A program made the translations under genes and the position numbers. A DNA stretch of 64,000 nt from JBBEAM01 sp942491105 (GTDB lineage: Bacteria; Pseudomonadota; Alphaproteobacteria; Kiloniellales; DSM-21159). Numbering within the stretch: position 1 is the stretch's first letter; each line of letters starts with the position of its first letter. The DNA is taken from positions 186,001 through 250,000 of the forward strand of contig CALNZX010000001.1 of NCBI GenBank assembly GCA_942491105.1, written 5' to 3'. The notes under the pieces were generated by a model. It saw only the letters and a list, made by a program, of their open reading frames with translations, was not told where the DNA came from and ran no database searches. Of the stretch, positions 35,635-44,304 are shown piece by piece.

Positions 35635-36754
35635 TCGCAGAAGACTGCTGGTATGGCTCGCCGGCGCCGCCAGCTGGCCGGCCTGGCCAGCTCATTCTTA
35701 CGCCGCGCGCCAGGCGGTCGCCAATAACCGGCTCTATCTCACCGCCGGCGCCGCGGAGGAGGGGCGCTATCGGGTGAGCGGGTTTACGGAGCGGGGCGAG
35801 CCGGTCTTCGATCTTGATCTGCCCGGGCGCGGCCACTCCGTGGCACCACGCCCTGGAAGCAAGGAGGCGGTGTTCTTCGCCCGCCGCCCCGGCGCCTTCG
35901 CGGAAGTCGTTGACCTGAGCAAGGGAGGTTTTATCCGCAAGATCGAGGCCGCAAAGGAGCGGCATTTTTATGGACATGGTGTTTTCAGCCAGGATGGCCG
36001 GCTGCTCTATGCGACGGAAAATGACTTTGCCGGCGAACGCGGCGTGTTGGGCATCTACGCTGCGGAGCGGAACTACGCGCGGATCGGAGAGCTTTCATCC
36101 CACGGCATCGGGCCGCATGACGTCAAGCTGCTGTCCGATGGCACAACCCTGGCCGTCGCCAACGGCGGTATCCTGACCCGGCCGGACCTGCCACGTGTTA
36201 AGCTCAACATACCGACGATGACGCCCTCCCTGGTCTACCTCGACCGCCGCGACGGCGCTCTACTTGATGAGATCAAGCTGCCTCCGGAGTTGCATCAGCT
36301 TTCGATCCGGCATTTGGCCTTGGGGGAAGACGACCGGCTTGCCGTGGCGATGCAGTATGAGGGCCCGGGCGGCGATTCCGTGCCGCTGGTGTTCACCCAC
36401 CGCCGGGCGGAACAGACGCGTTTTCTGGACGACGCGCCGAAGGTGATCAGAGCCATGAAACACTACTGCGGCAGCACGGCCTTCGACAGCTCGGGAAGAA
36501 TCCTGGCGGTTTCCGCGCCGCGCGGCGGCTTGCTTGCCTTTTGGAACGCGGAGCAGGGAAAGCTTCTCTCGACGGTGGAGCTGCCGGATGTCTGCGGGGT
36601 GGCCGCTGCGGCGCGGCCCGGCGGATTCCTCGCCAGCAGCGGTGCGGGCGGGGTCGTTGAAATCGATGCCGTCAGCGGCCACAGCAGACGCATCCCTTCG
36701 GAGTTCCTCGATAGCGGGCGCTGGGACAATCACATGGTCGCGGTAAGCGGCTAG
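35615..36754 (+). CDS. DUF1513 protein, Tat-exported beta-propeller
   Basis: 379 aa. The N-terminus MRSMAIDRRRLLVWLAGAAS has a twin-arginine-like RRRLL followed by a hydrophobic stretch, suggesting Tat export of a folded protein. The rest has repeating blades (FDLDLPGRGHSVAPRPGSKEAVFFARRPG; HFYGHGVFSQDGRLLYATEND; GIGPHDVKLLSDGTTLAVANGG), typical of a propeller. DUF1513 is the usual last gene of the imelysin/DHOR iron operon. The ATG at 35615 has GGGG upstream; 35624 is an alternative. Its stop overlaps the stop of the convergent BKACE gene by 4 bases. Confidence 0.85.
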   Translation: MRSMAIDRRRLLVWLAGAASWPAWPAHSYAARQAVANNRLYLTAGAAEEGRYRVSGFTERGEPVFDLDLPGRGHSVAPRPGSKEAVFFARRPGAFAEVVDLSKGGFIRKIEAAKERHFYGHGVFSQDGRLLYATENDFAGERGVLGIYAAERNYARIGELSSHGIGPHDVKLLSDGTTLAVANGGILTRPDLPRVKLNIPTMTPSLVYLDRRDGALLDEIKLPPELHQLSIRHLALGEDDRLAVAMQYEGPGGDSVPLVFTHRRAEQTRFLDDAPKVIRAMKHYCGSTAFDSSGRILAVSAPRGGLLAFWNAEQGKLLSTVELPDVCGVAAAARPGGFLASSGAGGVVEIDAVSGHSRRIPSEFLDSGRWDNHMVAVSG

Positions 36755-37578
36755 GCCGCCAGGTGCAGTAGCTTTCGGGCTTCGGTGACGCTCGCTGGAT
36801 GGCGGCCGTAGTTCGCGCAGAGCTCGACAGCCTGCTTGACGAGAGCGGCGTTCGAGGGGGCCAGGCTATCCCGGTCGAGGCGAATGTTATCCTCCAGGCC
36901 CGTGCGCACATGACCGCCGCGCTCCAGCGACCAGTTGATCAAGGTGATCTGGTCCTTGCCGATACCGGCGCCTGTCCAGGTTGCGTCGGGTGCCAGGCGC
37001 TTTAGTGTGTCGACGTAGAAATCGAAGCTCGGGCGGTCCACCGGCATGGCGTTCTTTACGCCCATCACGAACTGGACATGCAACGGCCCTTTGATCTTGC
37101 CTGCCTTCTCCATTTCGACGGCTTTGAAAATCATCGAGAGGTCGAAGGCCTCGACCTCCGGCTTGACGCCGTTCTCGAGCATCTTCTGGGACAGCATATC
37201 GATCAGATCGGGTGTGTTGTCGTAGACCCGGGTCGGGAAATTGCAGGAGCCTGTGGCCAGGGACGCCATGTCCGGCTTCAAAGCGATCATGCCGCCACGC
37301 TCCTCGCCCTTGCCCGAGCGCCCGCCCGTCGAGAACTGGACGATCATGCCGGGGCAGTGCTTGCGCAGGCCCTCCAGCAGGCGGCCGAACTTCTCGGGGT
37401 CGGAGGTGGTGCTGCCGTCGTCGTTACGCACATGACAGTGAGCGAGCGTGGCGCCAGCTTCGAAGGCCTCCTGGGTGGACTCGATCTGCTCGGCGACGGT
37501 GATCGGCACCGCGGGATTGTTCTCCTTGCGCGGTACGGAACCGGTGATGGCGACGGTGATGATGGCGGGGGTGGTCAT
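36751..37578 (-). CDS. Beta-keto acid cleavage enzyme (BKACE, DUF849)
   Basis: 275 aa. Family enzymes condense a beta-keto acid with acetyl-CoA and release acetoacetate plus a new acyl-CoA, using a Zn site. Zn ligands are visible as H47 and H49 (AHCHVRND) and E229 (GGHVRTGLEDN), and E143 and R225 match the catalytic positions of the type enzyme Kce. It is the last gene of the pca operon, overlapping the pcaB stop by 4 bases, with AGGAGG upstream. In this context 3-oxoadipate is the obvious substrate, giving succinyl-CoA and acetoacetate; that is inference. Confidence 0.88.
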   Translation of the reverse strand: MTTPAIITVAITGSVPRKENNPAVPITVAEQIESTQEAFEAGATLAHCHVRNDDGSTTSDPEKFGRLLEGLRKHCPGMIVQFSTGGRSGKGEERGGMIALKPDMASLATGSCNFPTRVYDNTPDLIDMLSQKMLENGVKPEVEAFDLSMIFKAVEMEKAGKIKGPLHVQFVMGVKNAMPVDRPSFDFYVDTLKRLAPDATWTGAGIGKDQITLINWSLERGGHVRTGLEDNIRLDRDSLAPSNAALVKQAVELCANYGRHPASVTEARKLLHLAA

Positions 37579-38915
37579 TCTGGAGTCTCCTCCTTGCTGT
37601 GCCTGACGGCGGCGAGGGCGCGATCGATCATCGCCTCGGCTTGGCCCAGATGCCTGGCTGGGTCGCGCAGAGCGTCCCAATCGACCGGCGCGGTACTCTG
37701 CGCCGAGAGAATATCCATGAGCTGAGCGCCGCTTTCCAGACTTTCGGTACAGGCCTGCTTGACCAGCGCCAAGGCTTCCTGCCTCGGCATGTGCTCGGAC
37801 AACGCGAAGCTCGCGGCTTCCGCCAAGAGACATCCGTTGCTGGCCTCGATATTGGCGCGCATGCGGACCGTATCGACATTGAGGCCATCGAGTAGTGTGA
37901 GCGCAAGGCGCAGCGCGGCCCCGGTCGCGACGGCCAAGGCGGGCAGGCTTTGCCACTCGGTAAGCCAGGCGACGCCGCCGCGTTCTTGCCGGTGCAGGGC
38001 GGAACGCTGCACGGCGGCCTGCAGGTCGAAGGCCTGTCCGGCCAAGACCTGAATGGCTTCGGCGGAAATCGGATTCTGTTTGTTCGGCATGGTCGAGGAG
38101 CCGCCCGCGCGCGCAACGCGCAGCTCGCCGATCTCCGAATCGCAGAGCTCGGCGATATCTCCGCCCATCTTGCCGAGCGCGCCGGTGACGCCGGACAGCC
38201 AGCCACCGGACTGCACCAGGCCGTCGCGCTGCACATGCCAGGGCAGGGGAGCGACTCCGAGTCCGAGGCGTTTGGCCAGGTCGGTTTCGATGGCGCGGGC
38301 CAGCGGGCCAAGCGCGGCTTGGGTGCCGCTCGCGCCGCCGAGGGAGACCAGGCAGAACTCCGACTTAACCCGTGGCAGCCGGGCTCGCCAGCGGACCAAC
38401 GGCAGCATCCAGCCCGCGGCCTTGAGGCCGAAGCTGGTTGGCGTTGCCTGCTGCCCGCGGGTACGGGCGGCCATGACGCTTTTGCGGTGGCGCTCGGCGA
38501 GCCCGGCAAGCGCTTCGATCGCGGCGTCCAGACGCGTGGCGCAGACATCGAGGGCGCTGCCCAAGGTGATGACGCTGGCGCTGTCGAGAATGTCCTGACT
38601 GGTCGCGCCCCAGTGGACGTACTGGCCGTGGGGCGGCGGTGTTGCGGCGCGCAGCCGGGCAACCAGCCCCGGCACCGGAACGCCGTCCCGCTCCGTCGCC
38701 TCGGCGAGAGAGGCAGGATCGAGAGTCAGGCTTCGCGCCGCCTGTGCGATTGCCTGCGCCGCCTCCACCGGAATGGCGCCAGCCGCGCCCTGGGCTTCGG
38801 CCAGGGCGGCCTCGATATCCAGCATGGAGCGCAGCATGGCCTCGCCGGAAAGCAGGGCCTCGACCTCGGGGTCGCCGAGCAGGCGGGAGAGATAGCTGGG
38901 CGGGACGCTTGGCAT
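37575..38915 (-). CDS. pcaB: 3-carboxy-cis,cis-muconate cycloisomerase
   Basis: 446 aa, fumarase/aspartase superfamily. It converts 3-carboxy-cis,cis-muconate to 4-carboxymuconolactone. The superfamily signature is GGSSTMPNKQNPIS (about residue 270), with HWGATSQDILDSA and TRGQQATPTSFGLK as the other two conserved regions. Length matches PcaB. The ATG follows the pcaG stop with no gap, and its end overlaps the BKACE start (ATGA). Confidence 0.93.
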   Translation of the reverse strand: MPSVPPSYLSRLLGDPEVEALLSGEAMLRSMLDIEAALAEAQGAAGAIPVEAAQAIAQAARSLTLDPASLAEATERDGVPVPGLVARLRAATPPPHGQYVHWGATSQDILDSASVITLGSALDVCATRLDAAIEALAGLAERHRKSVMAARTRGQQATPTSFGLKAAGWMLPLVRWRARLPRVKSEFCLVSLGGASGTQAALGPLARAIETDLAKRLGLGVAPLPWHVQRDGLVQSGGWLSGVTGALGKMGGDIAELCDSEIGELRVARAGGSSTMPNKQNPISAEAIQVLAGQAFDLQAAVQRSALHRQERGGVAWLTEWQSLPALAVATGAALRLALTLLDGLNVDTVRMRANIEASNGCLLAEAASFALSEHMPRQEALALVKQACTESLESGAQLMDILSAQSTAPVDWDALRDPARHLGQAEAMIDRALAAVRHSKEETPE

Positions 38916-39548
38916 CTAGCAGTCGAAGAACACGGTTTCATCCTCGCCCTGCAGCCGGATATCGAAGCGGTAGCTAGCAAGCTTGCCGTCGCCTTTTTCC
39001 GCTTTCGCAATCAGAGTCTCCCGGCGCCGTGGCGGGAGCACGCGCCCGAGGATCGGGTCGCCGGCATTCGCGGCTTCTTCGTCGGGAAAGTACATCCGCG
39101 TCGCCAGGCCGAGATTGATGCCCCGGGCGACGATCCAGAGCGAAACATGCGGGGCCATGGTCGTTTCCCCTGGTCCGGGCACGGCACCTGGCTTGATCGT
39201 TTCGAAGACGAAGCTGCCAGTCTGCAGATCCGTTGCGGCGCGGCCCCAGCCGAAGACGGCGGGGTCGCAGGACTCGCTGCGCGGATCGCCGGGCGAGTTG
39301 TAGATTCCCGCCGCATCGGCCTGCCAAAGCTCGACCAGGGCATCGCGGACAGTATCGCCCTGCCCATCGAGGATGCGTCCCTCGATCCGGATGCGCTGGC
39401 CCTTGGCCTCGGGACCCGCGATGGCCAGGCCGGGGTCTTCCGGATAGACGCCTTCGACGCCGGCGATGGCCGGGGTCAGGCCAATGTGTACGTAGGGGCC
39501 GGCGGTCTGAGACGGCGTTTCCTTGAGATAGGGAAGATAGGAGCGCAT
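38916..39548 (-). CDS. pcaG: Protocatechuate 3,4-dioxygenase, alpha subunit
   Basis: 210 aa, with the intradiol dioxygenase fold (TPSQTAGPYVHIGL at the N-terminus; GQGDTVRDALVELWQADAAG; FETIKPGAVPGPGETTMAPHVSLWI). The alpha subunit lacks the iron ligands and forms the active complex with PcaH. The ATG overlaps the pcaH stop by one base (TGATG). Order pcaH-pcaG is conserved. Confidence 0.93.
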   Translation of the reverse strand: MRSYLPYLKETPSQTAGPYVHIGLTPAIAGVEGVYPEDPGLAIAGPEAKGQRIRIEGRILDGQGDTVRDALVELWQADAAGIYNSPGDPRSESCDPAVFGWGRAATDLQTGSFVFETIKPGAVPGPGETTMAPHVSLWIVARGINLGLATRMYFPDEEAANAGDPILGRVLPPRRRETLIAKAEKGDGKLASYRFDIRLQGEDETVFFDC

Positions 39549-40285
39549 CACAGACCCTCCGGCCGGTTCTCGAAGGGGGTTTGCCGCTGACCGCGCAGCA
39601 CCATGTCGAAGCGATAGGCGCGGCAATCCATCGGCTGGGTCGCGTTCATGTCGAGCTTCGCGACCAGCTGCTCGATCGCTTCGGCGGCGGCAATGGTCTT
39701 GACGATCGGGCAGAGCGCGATGTGCGGGTCGCCCTCGAAGTACATCTGGGTGACCAGACGCTGGCCGAAGGCATGCCCGAACAGGGAGAAGTGGATATGC
39801 GCGGGCCGCCAGTCGTTGGGACCGTTCGGCCAGGGATAGGGGCCGGGCATGATCGTGCGGAACACGTAGGAACCGTCTTCGCCGGTTATGGTGCGGCCGC
39901 AGCCGCCGAAATTGGGATCGAGCGCGGCGATATAGGTTTCCCTGGCGTGGCGGTAGCGGCCGCCGGCATTGGCCTGCCAGGTCTCGATCAGGGCGCCGGG
40001 CACGGGGCGGCCGTCCTCGTCGAGCAGACGGCCGTGAACCAGGATGCGCGGCCCGATGGGCTCCCCATCCTTCGCGTAGTTGCGGATCAGGTCGTTGTCG
40101 AGCGGCCCGAGCGAATCCTGCCCGAAAACCGGGGCGGTCAATTCCGACAGGGTGGAATCGAAGGCAACCAGCGGCTTGCTTGGGGAGCGCAGGACGCTCG
40201 ACTTGTAGCCAGGCGCATAGGCCGGTGGGTGCCAGTCGCGGTCACGCGGGTAGAGCCCTCCTTGCACCGGCAACGCGTTCCTCAT
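39548..40285 (-). CDS. pcaH: Protocatechuate 3,4-dioxygenase, beta subunit
   Basis: 245 aa. It cleaves the ring of protocatechuate between the two hydroxyls with O2. The four non-haem Fe(III) ligands are present with the canonical spacing: Tyr111 (GGRYRH), Tyr150 (GPYPWPN), His163 and His165 (RPAHIHF). The N-terminal PcaH-specific region (YPRDRDWHPPAYAPGYKSS) is intact. The start overlaps the pcaC stop by 4 bases. Confidence 0.95.
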   Translation of the reverse strand: MRNALPVQGGLYPRDRDWHPPAYAPGYKSSVLRSPSKPLVAFDSTLSELTAPVFGQDSLGPLDNDLIRNYAKDGEPIGPRILVHGRLLDEDGRPVPGALIETWQANAGGRYRHARETYIAALDPNFGGCGRTITGEDGSYVFRTIMPGPYPWPNGPNDWRPAHIHFSLFGHAFGQRLVTQMYFEGDPHIALCPIVKTIAAAEAIEQLVAKLDMNATQPMDCRAYRFDMVLRGQRQTPFENRPEGL

Positions 40286-40689
40286 TCTGCCTTATCCTCC
40301 TGCTTGGCGGCGGCCTCCAGGGCCTGCTTGACGATCTTAAAGCCTCGGTTGGCCGCGGGCACCCCCGCATAGACGGCGACGTGGAGTAGCGCTTCCTTCA
40401 AATCCTCGGCGCTGGCGCCAGTATTGAGGCTGGCGCGGGCGTGCATCGCCACCTCCTCGTCATGGCCGAGGGCCGCCAGCAGGGCGAGGGTAATCATGGA
40501 GCGTTCGCGCCGGGTCAGACCGGGGCGGGACCATACGGATCCCCAGGCGCCTTCGGTAATGAAGGCCTGGAAGTCGGCATCGAAGTCGGTCTTCTGCGCT
40601 TCCGCGCTATCGACGTGGAGGTCGCCCAGCACGGCCCGGCGGGTTTCCATGCCAAGGGCGTTACGCGCCTTCTTGTCGCTATCAGGCAA
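40282..40689 (-). CDS. pcaC: 4-carboxymuconolactone decarboxylase
   Basis: 135 aa, AhpD-like helical fold. It removes CO2 from 4-carboxymuconolactone to give 3-oxoadipate enol-lactone. Conserved features are the N-terminal ETRRAVLGDLHVD, the SRPGLTRRERSMITLALLAALG core and HARASLNTGASAEDLKEALLHVAVYAG. It is a separate protein, not the PcaCD fusion seen in some bacteria. It overlaps pcaD by 8 bases and pcaH by 4. Confidence 0.94.
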   Translation of the reverse strand: MPDSDKKARNALGMETRRAVLGDLHVDSAEAQKTDFDADFQAFITEGAWGSVWSRPGLTRRERSMITLALLAALGHDEEVAMHARASLNTGASAEDLKEALLHVAVYAGVPAANRGFKIVKQALEAAAKQEDKAE

Positions 40690-41497
40690 GCTGTGCCTCC
40701 TTCATGAAATCGCGCAGCAGTCCGGCCAGGTGTTCCGGCGTCTCGATGCAGGGCAGGTGGCCCGCGCCCGGGATCTCGGCATAGCGGCTCGCGGGAATCG
40801 ACTCCGCCATGGCGCGCACCAGTTCCGGAGGCGTCGCGCCATCCTCCGCACCAACGACGCAGAGCGTCGGCAGCCGCAAGGCCTTGGCCGCGTCGCTGAG
40901 ATCGGCATCGCGCAGGGCGGCGCAGAGTCCGAGATAGGAGTCCTCGGGCGTGCGGATGAGCATCGCCCGCCAGAGGGCGAAGGCATCCGCGTTTTCCTCG
41001 CGGAAGCGTTGCGTAAACCACCGTTCCAGAATGGCATCGCCGACCGCGGCGAGACCCTGTTTCCTGACTGCGGCGATACGCTGCTCCCAGAAATCCCAAC
41101 CGCCAATGCGCGGCGCGGTGTCACAGAGAACCAGGCCCGTCACGCGCTCCGGTTCCCTGGCCGCCAGGGCCTGAGCGATCTGCCCGCCGACCGAGAGGCC
41201 GACGATCACGGCTTTGCCGATGCCGAACTGGGTCATCAGGCCGGCGAGATCCGCGGCGTGCTCCTCGATGCTATAGGCACCAGGGTCTTCGCTGAGCCCA
41301 TGCCCGGCGGTGTCATAGCGCAGCAAACGCCAGTTTTCCGGCAGATAGGGCAGCAAAGGGTCCCAAATCCGGAAGTCGGTGCCCAGGGAATTGGAGAAGA
41401 CCAGCGTAGGGCCGCCGCCATCTTCCCAGGGGCTATCCGTCCAGGGGCCATCAAGCCGGGTATTCAGGACATGGCCGTTCACGCGCACTGCGGGCAT
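40682..41497 (-). CDS. pcaD: 3-oxoadipate enol-lactonase
   Basis: 271 aa, alpha/beta hydrolase that opens 3-oxoadipate enol-lactone to 3-oxoadipate. The nucleophile is in GLSVGGQIAQALA (GLSVGG), the acid in CVVGAEDGATPP, and the His in PGAGHLPCIETPEH. It is the first gene of the pcaDCHGB-BKACE operon. I prefer the ATG at 41497 (MPAVRVNGH) because AGAGGAAA precedes it and the family begins here; an ATG at 41524 is possible. Confidence 0.92.
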   Translation of the reverse strand: MPAVRVNGHVLNTRLDGPWTDSPWEDGGGPTLVFSNSLGTDFRIWDPLLPYLPENWRLLRYDTAGHGLSEDPGAYSIEEHAADLAGLMTQFGIGKAVIVGLSVGGQIAQALAAREPERVTGLVLCDTAPRIGGWDFWEQRIAAVRKQGLAAVGDAILERWFTQRFREENADAFALWRAMLIRTPEDSYLGLCAALRDADLSDAAKALRLPTLCVVGAEDGATPPELVRAMAESIPASRYAEIPGAGHLPCIETPEHLAGLLRDFMKEAQLA

Positions 41498-41581
41498 CGC
41501 CCGTTTCCTCTCAGTCGTCGTCATTTTGCCCACTGTGCGCTATCGTAATTGTCATGTAAAATGATGTTTCTATTCAGATAC

Positions 41582-41597
41582 ATAACGTAAGGGTAAT
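41582..41597. promoter_or_regulatory. Candidate PcaQ site in the pcaD-pcaQ gap
   Basis: ATAACG-TAAG-GGTAAT fits, with a few mismatches, the ATAACC-N4-GGTTA(A/T) box I recall for rhizobial PcaQ. It overlaps the pcaQ start codon and lies about 85 bp upstream of pcaD, so it could serve activation of pcaD and autoregulation. Weaker than the site at 42528. Confidence 0.45.
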
Positions 41598-42531
41598 GAT
41601 TGATTCCCGCATAAAACTCCGCCATCTGCGCAGCTTCGTGGAGGTCGCGCGCCGGGGCAGCGTGGGGCAGGCCGCCCAGGCCTTGGCGGTGACCCAGCCG
41701 GCTGTGTCCAAGACACTCAAGGAGCTGGAGGAGATCCTCGGCGCGCGCCTGATGGAGCGCAGCCGCGCCGGGGTTTTTCTGACACCGATCGGCGAAATGT
41801 TCCTGCACTATGCAGGCGCCTCTATCGCGGCGCTGGTGCAGGGGCTCGACGGCATCGCCCATGGCCGTATGGAGGGAGATCAGATCCTTGCCATCGGGGC
41901 CTTGCCCAGTGTCGCTTCCCTGATCATCCCCGAGGCCATTGCCCGTTTCAAGCAGGCGGCGCGCGATGTCACGCCGAAGATCGTCGGCGGGCCCAATCCC
42001 TATCTGCTCGACCTGGTCCGCGACGGCGACCTGGATCTGGTGGTCGGCCGCATGGGTGCCCCCGATAGCATGGCGGGACTCAGCTTCAGCCATCTCTATT
42101 CGGAACGCATCGCCGCCGTCGTGCGGCCGGGGCATCCGCTGCTCGAGTCACGGGATGTCGCGCGGATCGCCGAGTACACCGTGATGTTCCCGGATAAAGG
42201 CGCGGCGATCCGCGAACTCGCCGAGCAGTTGTTGATCACCAATGGTATCGGGCGCTTGCCCGACAGGATCGAATCCGTCGAACCGAGCTTCGGGCGTCTC
42301 TACGTGCGGCGCAGCGATGCGGTCTGGCTGATTTCCCACGGCGTCGTGGCGCTCGACCTCGCCGAGGGCGCGCTGGTCGAGCTGCCTTTCGATGTCGAGC
42401 AGACCCTGGGGCCTGTAGGGCTGACTCTGCGCGCGGAGATTGCTATGACACCGGCGGCGACGCTCTTCGCTGGCTGTCTACGGGCTTCGGTGGAAAAAAC
42501 CCACTCCAGGGTACGAGGAAAATCCGCATAA
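41596..42531 (+). CDS. pcaQ: LysR-type activator of the pca operon
   Basis: 311 aa. N-terminal winged helix (IKLRHLRSFVEVARRGSVGQAAQALAVTQPAVSKTLKELEEILG) and a LysR effector domain (LAIGALPSVASLIIPEAIARF; VRDGDLDLVVGRMG). It is divergent from pcaD, the standard place of PcaQ, which activates pca genes in response to 3-carboxymuconate or the enol-lactone. The RRSDAVWLISHGVVALDL segment is typical of PcaQ/GbpR-like members. AAGGG lies close before the ATG. Confidence 0.92.
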   Translation: MIDSRIKLRHLRSFVEVARRGSVGQAAQALAVTQPAVSKTLKELEEILGARLMERSRAGVFLTPIGEMFLHYAGASIAALVQGLDGIAHGRMEGDQILAIGALPSVASLIIPEAIARFKQAARDVTPKIVGGPNPYLLDLVRDGDLDLVVGRMGAPDSMAGLSFSHLYSERIAAVVRPGHPLLESRDVARIAEYTVMFPDKGAAIRELAEQLLITNGIGRLPDRIESVEPSFGRLYVRRSDAVWLISHGVVALDLAEGALVELPFDVEQTLGPVGLTLRAEIAMTPAATLFAGCLRASVEKTHSRVRGKSA

Positions 42532-42545
42532 CGCTGTGGTTATGC
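42526..42545. promoter_or_regulatory. Candidate PcaQ operator upstream of the TRAP-pobA genes
   Basis: GCATAACGCTGTGGTTATGC: perfect 7-bp arms with a 6-bp spacer. The inner ATAACG-CTGT-GGTTAT differs from ATAACC-N4-GGTTAT by one base. It overlaps the pcaQ stop codon and lies 110 bp before the TRAP binding-protein gene. TATAGT at 42581-42586 may be the -10 element. Confidence 0.65.
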
Positions 42546-42654
42546 AAGTCCTTGAATTCCTCATTTTTCATTTTGTTTTGTATAGTGCAGGCTAGCTGCG
42601 TGGATGCCGTAGAACAGCGAAAACGCGCCGGCTCGGTTTGGGAGGATACAGGTC

Positions 42655-43689
42655 ATGATTCACCGTAAAGTTTTTGGCGTGCTCGCCGCTTTCGCCCTGG
42701 CGTTTGGGCTTGGCGAGGCCGCGCAGGCACAGGATGTAACCCTGCGCTTGCATCAATTTCTGCCACCGCAGGCGACCATACCGGCCAAGGCGATTACCCC
42801 TTGGATCGCGAAGGTCGAAAGCGAATCCGGCGGGCGGATCAAGATCGAGCACTATCCGGCCATGCAGCTCGGCGGTGCCCCTCCGAGCCTCTACGATCAA
42901 GCGCGAGACGGGGTGGTCGATATCGTCTGGACGCTGCCGGGCTACACGCCGGGGCGCTTCAACAAGGTCGAGGCCTTCGAGCTGCCCTTCATGGTGACCA
43001 CGGGGGAGGCGACCTCCAAGGCCTTCTACGAGTTCGTGCAGAAGAACGCCTTGGAGGAGTTCTCCGACGTCAAGCTTTTGGTCGCGCATACCCACGGTCC
43101 CGGCCTGCTGCATGTACGCGGAGACGGGGTAAGCAGCCTTGAGGATATGCAGGGGCTGAAGCTGCGAGGGCCCACCCGGGTGATCACCGGCATGCTGGAA
43201 AACCTCGGCGCCACGGCGATCGGAATGCCGGTCCCCGCGGTACCGGAATCCCTGTCCAAGGGGGTGATCGACGGTGCGGTGATTCCCTGGGAGGTGACGG
43301 TGCCTCTTAAAATTCCCGAGCTGGTCGATAGCCATACGGGCTTCTCCGGCGAGCACGGCCTCTACGCCGCGACCTTCGTCATGGTGATGAATAAGGACAG
43401 CTACGAAAGCCTGCCCGATGACCTGAAACAGGTGATCGACGACAACTCGGGCATCGAGGCGGCGGCGCTGTTTGGCGCGGCGATGGATGCCGGAGACAAG
43501 GTCGGGCTGGAAAAAGCCCAGGCGACGGATAACGAGATCGTCACTCTCGACGCGGCGGAGACCGCCCGCTGGAAGGACGCGGCGCAGGCGACGATCGATA
43601 CCTGGATCGCGGAGATGGATGGCAAGGGCGTCGATGGCGCGGCCTTGGTCGAGGACGCGCGTACCTTGATCGAAAAGCACAGCAACTAG
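42655..43689 (+). CDS. TRAP transporter solute-binding protein (aromatic acid type?)
   Basis: 344 aa, periplasmic DctP family. Signal peptide MIHRKVFGVLAAFALAFGLGEAAQA. Family blocks include GGRIKIEHYPAMQLGG, DGVVDIVWTLPGYTPGRF, LEDMQGLKLRGPTRV with the carboxylate-binding Arg, and SKGVIDGAVIPWEV. It lies between pcaQ with its candidate operator and pobA, so the ligand is probably 4-hydroxybenzoate or a related aromatic acid (inference). An unusually stable hairpin separates it from the membrane-subunit genes. Confidence 0.9.
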   Translation: MIHRKVFGVLAAFALAFGLGEAAQAQDVTLRLHQFLPPQATIPAKAITPWIAKVESESGGRIKIEHYPAMQLGGAPPSLYDQARDGVVDIVWTLPGYTPGRFNKVEAFELPFMVTTGEATSKAFYEFVQKNALEEFSDVKLLVAHTHGPGLLHVRGDGVSSLEDMQGLKLRGPTRVITGMLENLGATAIGMPVPAVPESLSKGVIDGAVIPWEVTVPLKIPELVDSHTGFSGEHGLYAATFVMVMNKDSYESLPDDLKQVIDDNSGIEAAALFGAAMDAGDKVGLEKAQATDNEIVTLDAAETARWKDAAQATIDTWIAEMDGKGVDGAALVEDARTLIEKHSN

Positions 43690-43699
43690 AACGGTGCCG

Positions 43700-43724
43700 G
43701 GGCGGAGCGGGTGCCGCTTCGCCC
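43700..43724 (+). other. Hairpin between dctP- and dctQ-type genes, TRAP operon 1
   Basis: 11-bp stem gggcggagcgg (43700-43710) with ccgcttcgccc (43714-43724), one G-U pair, 3-nt loop, 10 bp after the binding-protein stop codon. No T run; probably stabilises the upstream message or limits read-through. Confidence 0.7.
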
Positions 43725-43752
43725 TGCGCCGTGGATCGGCGGCGGTTGAGCC

Positions 43753-44304
43753 ATGACAGGACGGCTGATCCAGAAGGCGATTCACGGGGCGGCCCTTGCC
43801 TTGGCGATTGCCGGCGGGCTGGCGCTGATCGCCATGACCCTGCTGACGGTGATCAGCATCACCGGGCGGGGGTTGATCTGGCTGGGGCTTGGCCCGATTC
43901 CCGGCAGCTACGAGCTGGTCGAGATGGGGGCGGCCTTCGCCGTCTTCTGTTTTCTCCCCTGGTGCCAGCTAAAACGCGGCCATGTCACGGTGGATTTGTT
44001 CCTGCGGCCCCTGGGTCCGCGCATCAACCGTGGCGCCGAGTTGATTTCCAATCTGCTGATTACCGGCGCGGCGGGGGTGATTGCCTGGCGCCTCTGGCTT
44101 GGGCTGGTCGATAAGGGCAGCACCAGCGAGACCAGCTATATACTGGGGATTCCCGCGTGGTTCGGCTACGCGGCGGCCTGCTTGGGGGCGATGCTCTTCG
44201 TTCTCGCGAGTGCCTATACGGTCTGGCGCAGCTTTCATGAACTGCGCGGTGGGGCAAGCCAAGCGCCCCACGATGCCGTGGATGAGCCGGAGGCGGGGCT
44301 ATGA
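43753..44304 (+). CDS. TRAP transporter small membrane subunit (DctQ family)
   Basis: 183 aa with four hydrophobic segments (ALAIAGGLALIAMTLLTVISI; YELVEMGAAFAVFCFLPW; LISNLLITGAAGVIAWRLWL; GYAAACLGAMLFVLASAYTVW). LKRGHVTVDLF after the second segment is the DctQ signature. The stop overlaps the DctM start (ATGA at 44301). Confidence 0.88.
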   Translation: MTGRLIQKAIHGAALALAIAGGLALIAMTLLTVISITGRGLIWLGLGPIPGSYELVEMGAAFAVFCFLPWCQLKRGHVTVDLFLRPLGPRINRGAELISNLLITGAAGVIAWRLWLGLVDKGSTSETSYILGIPAWFGYAAACLGAMLFVLASAYTVWRSFHELRGGASQAPHDAVDEPEAGL

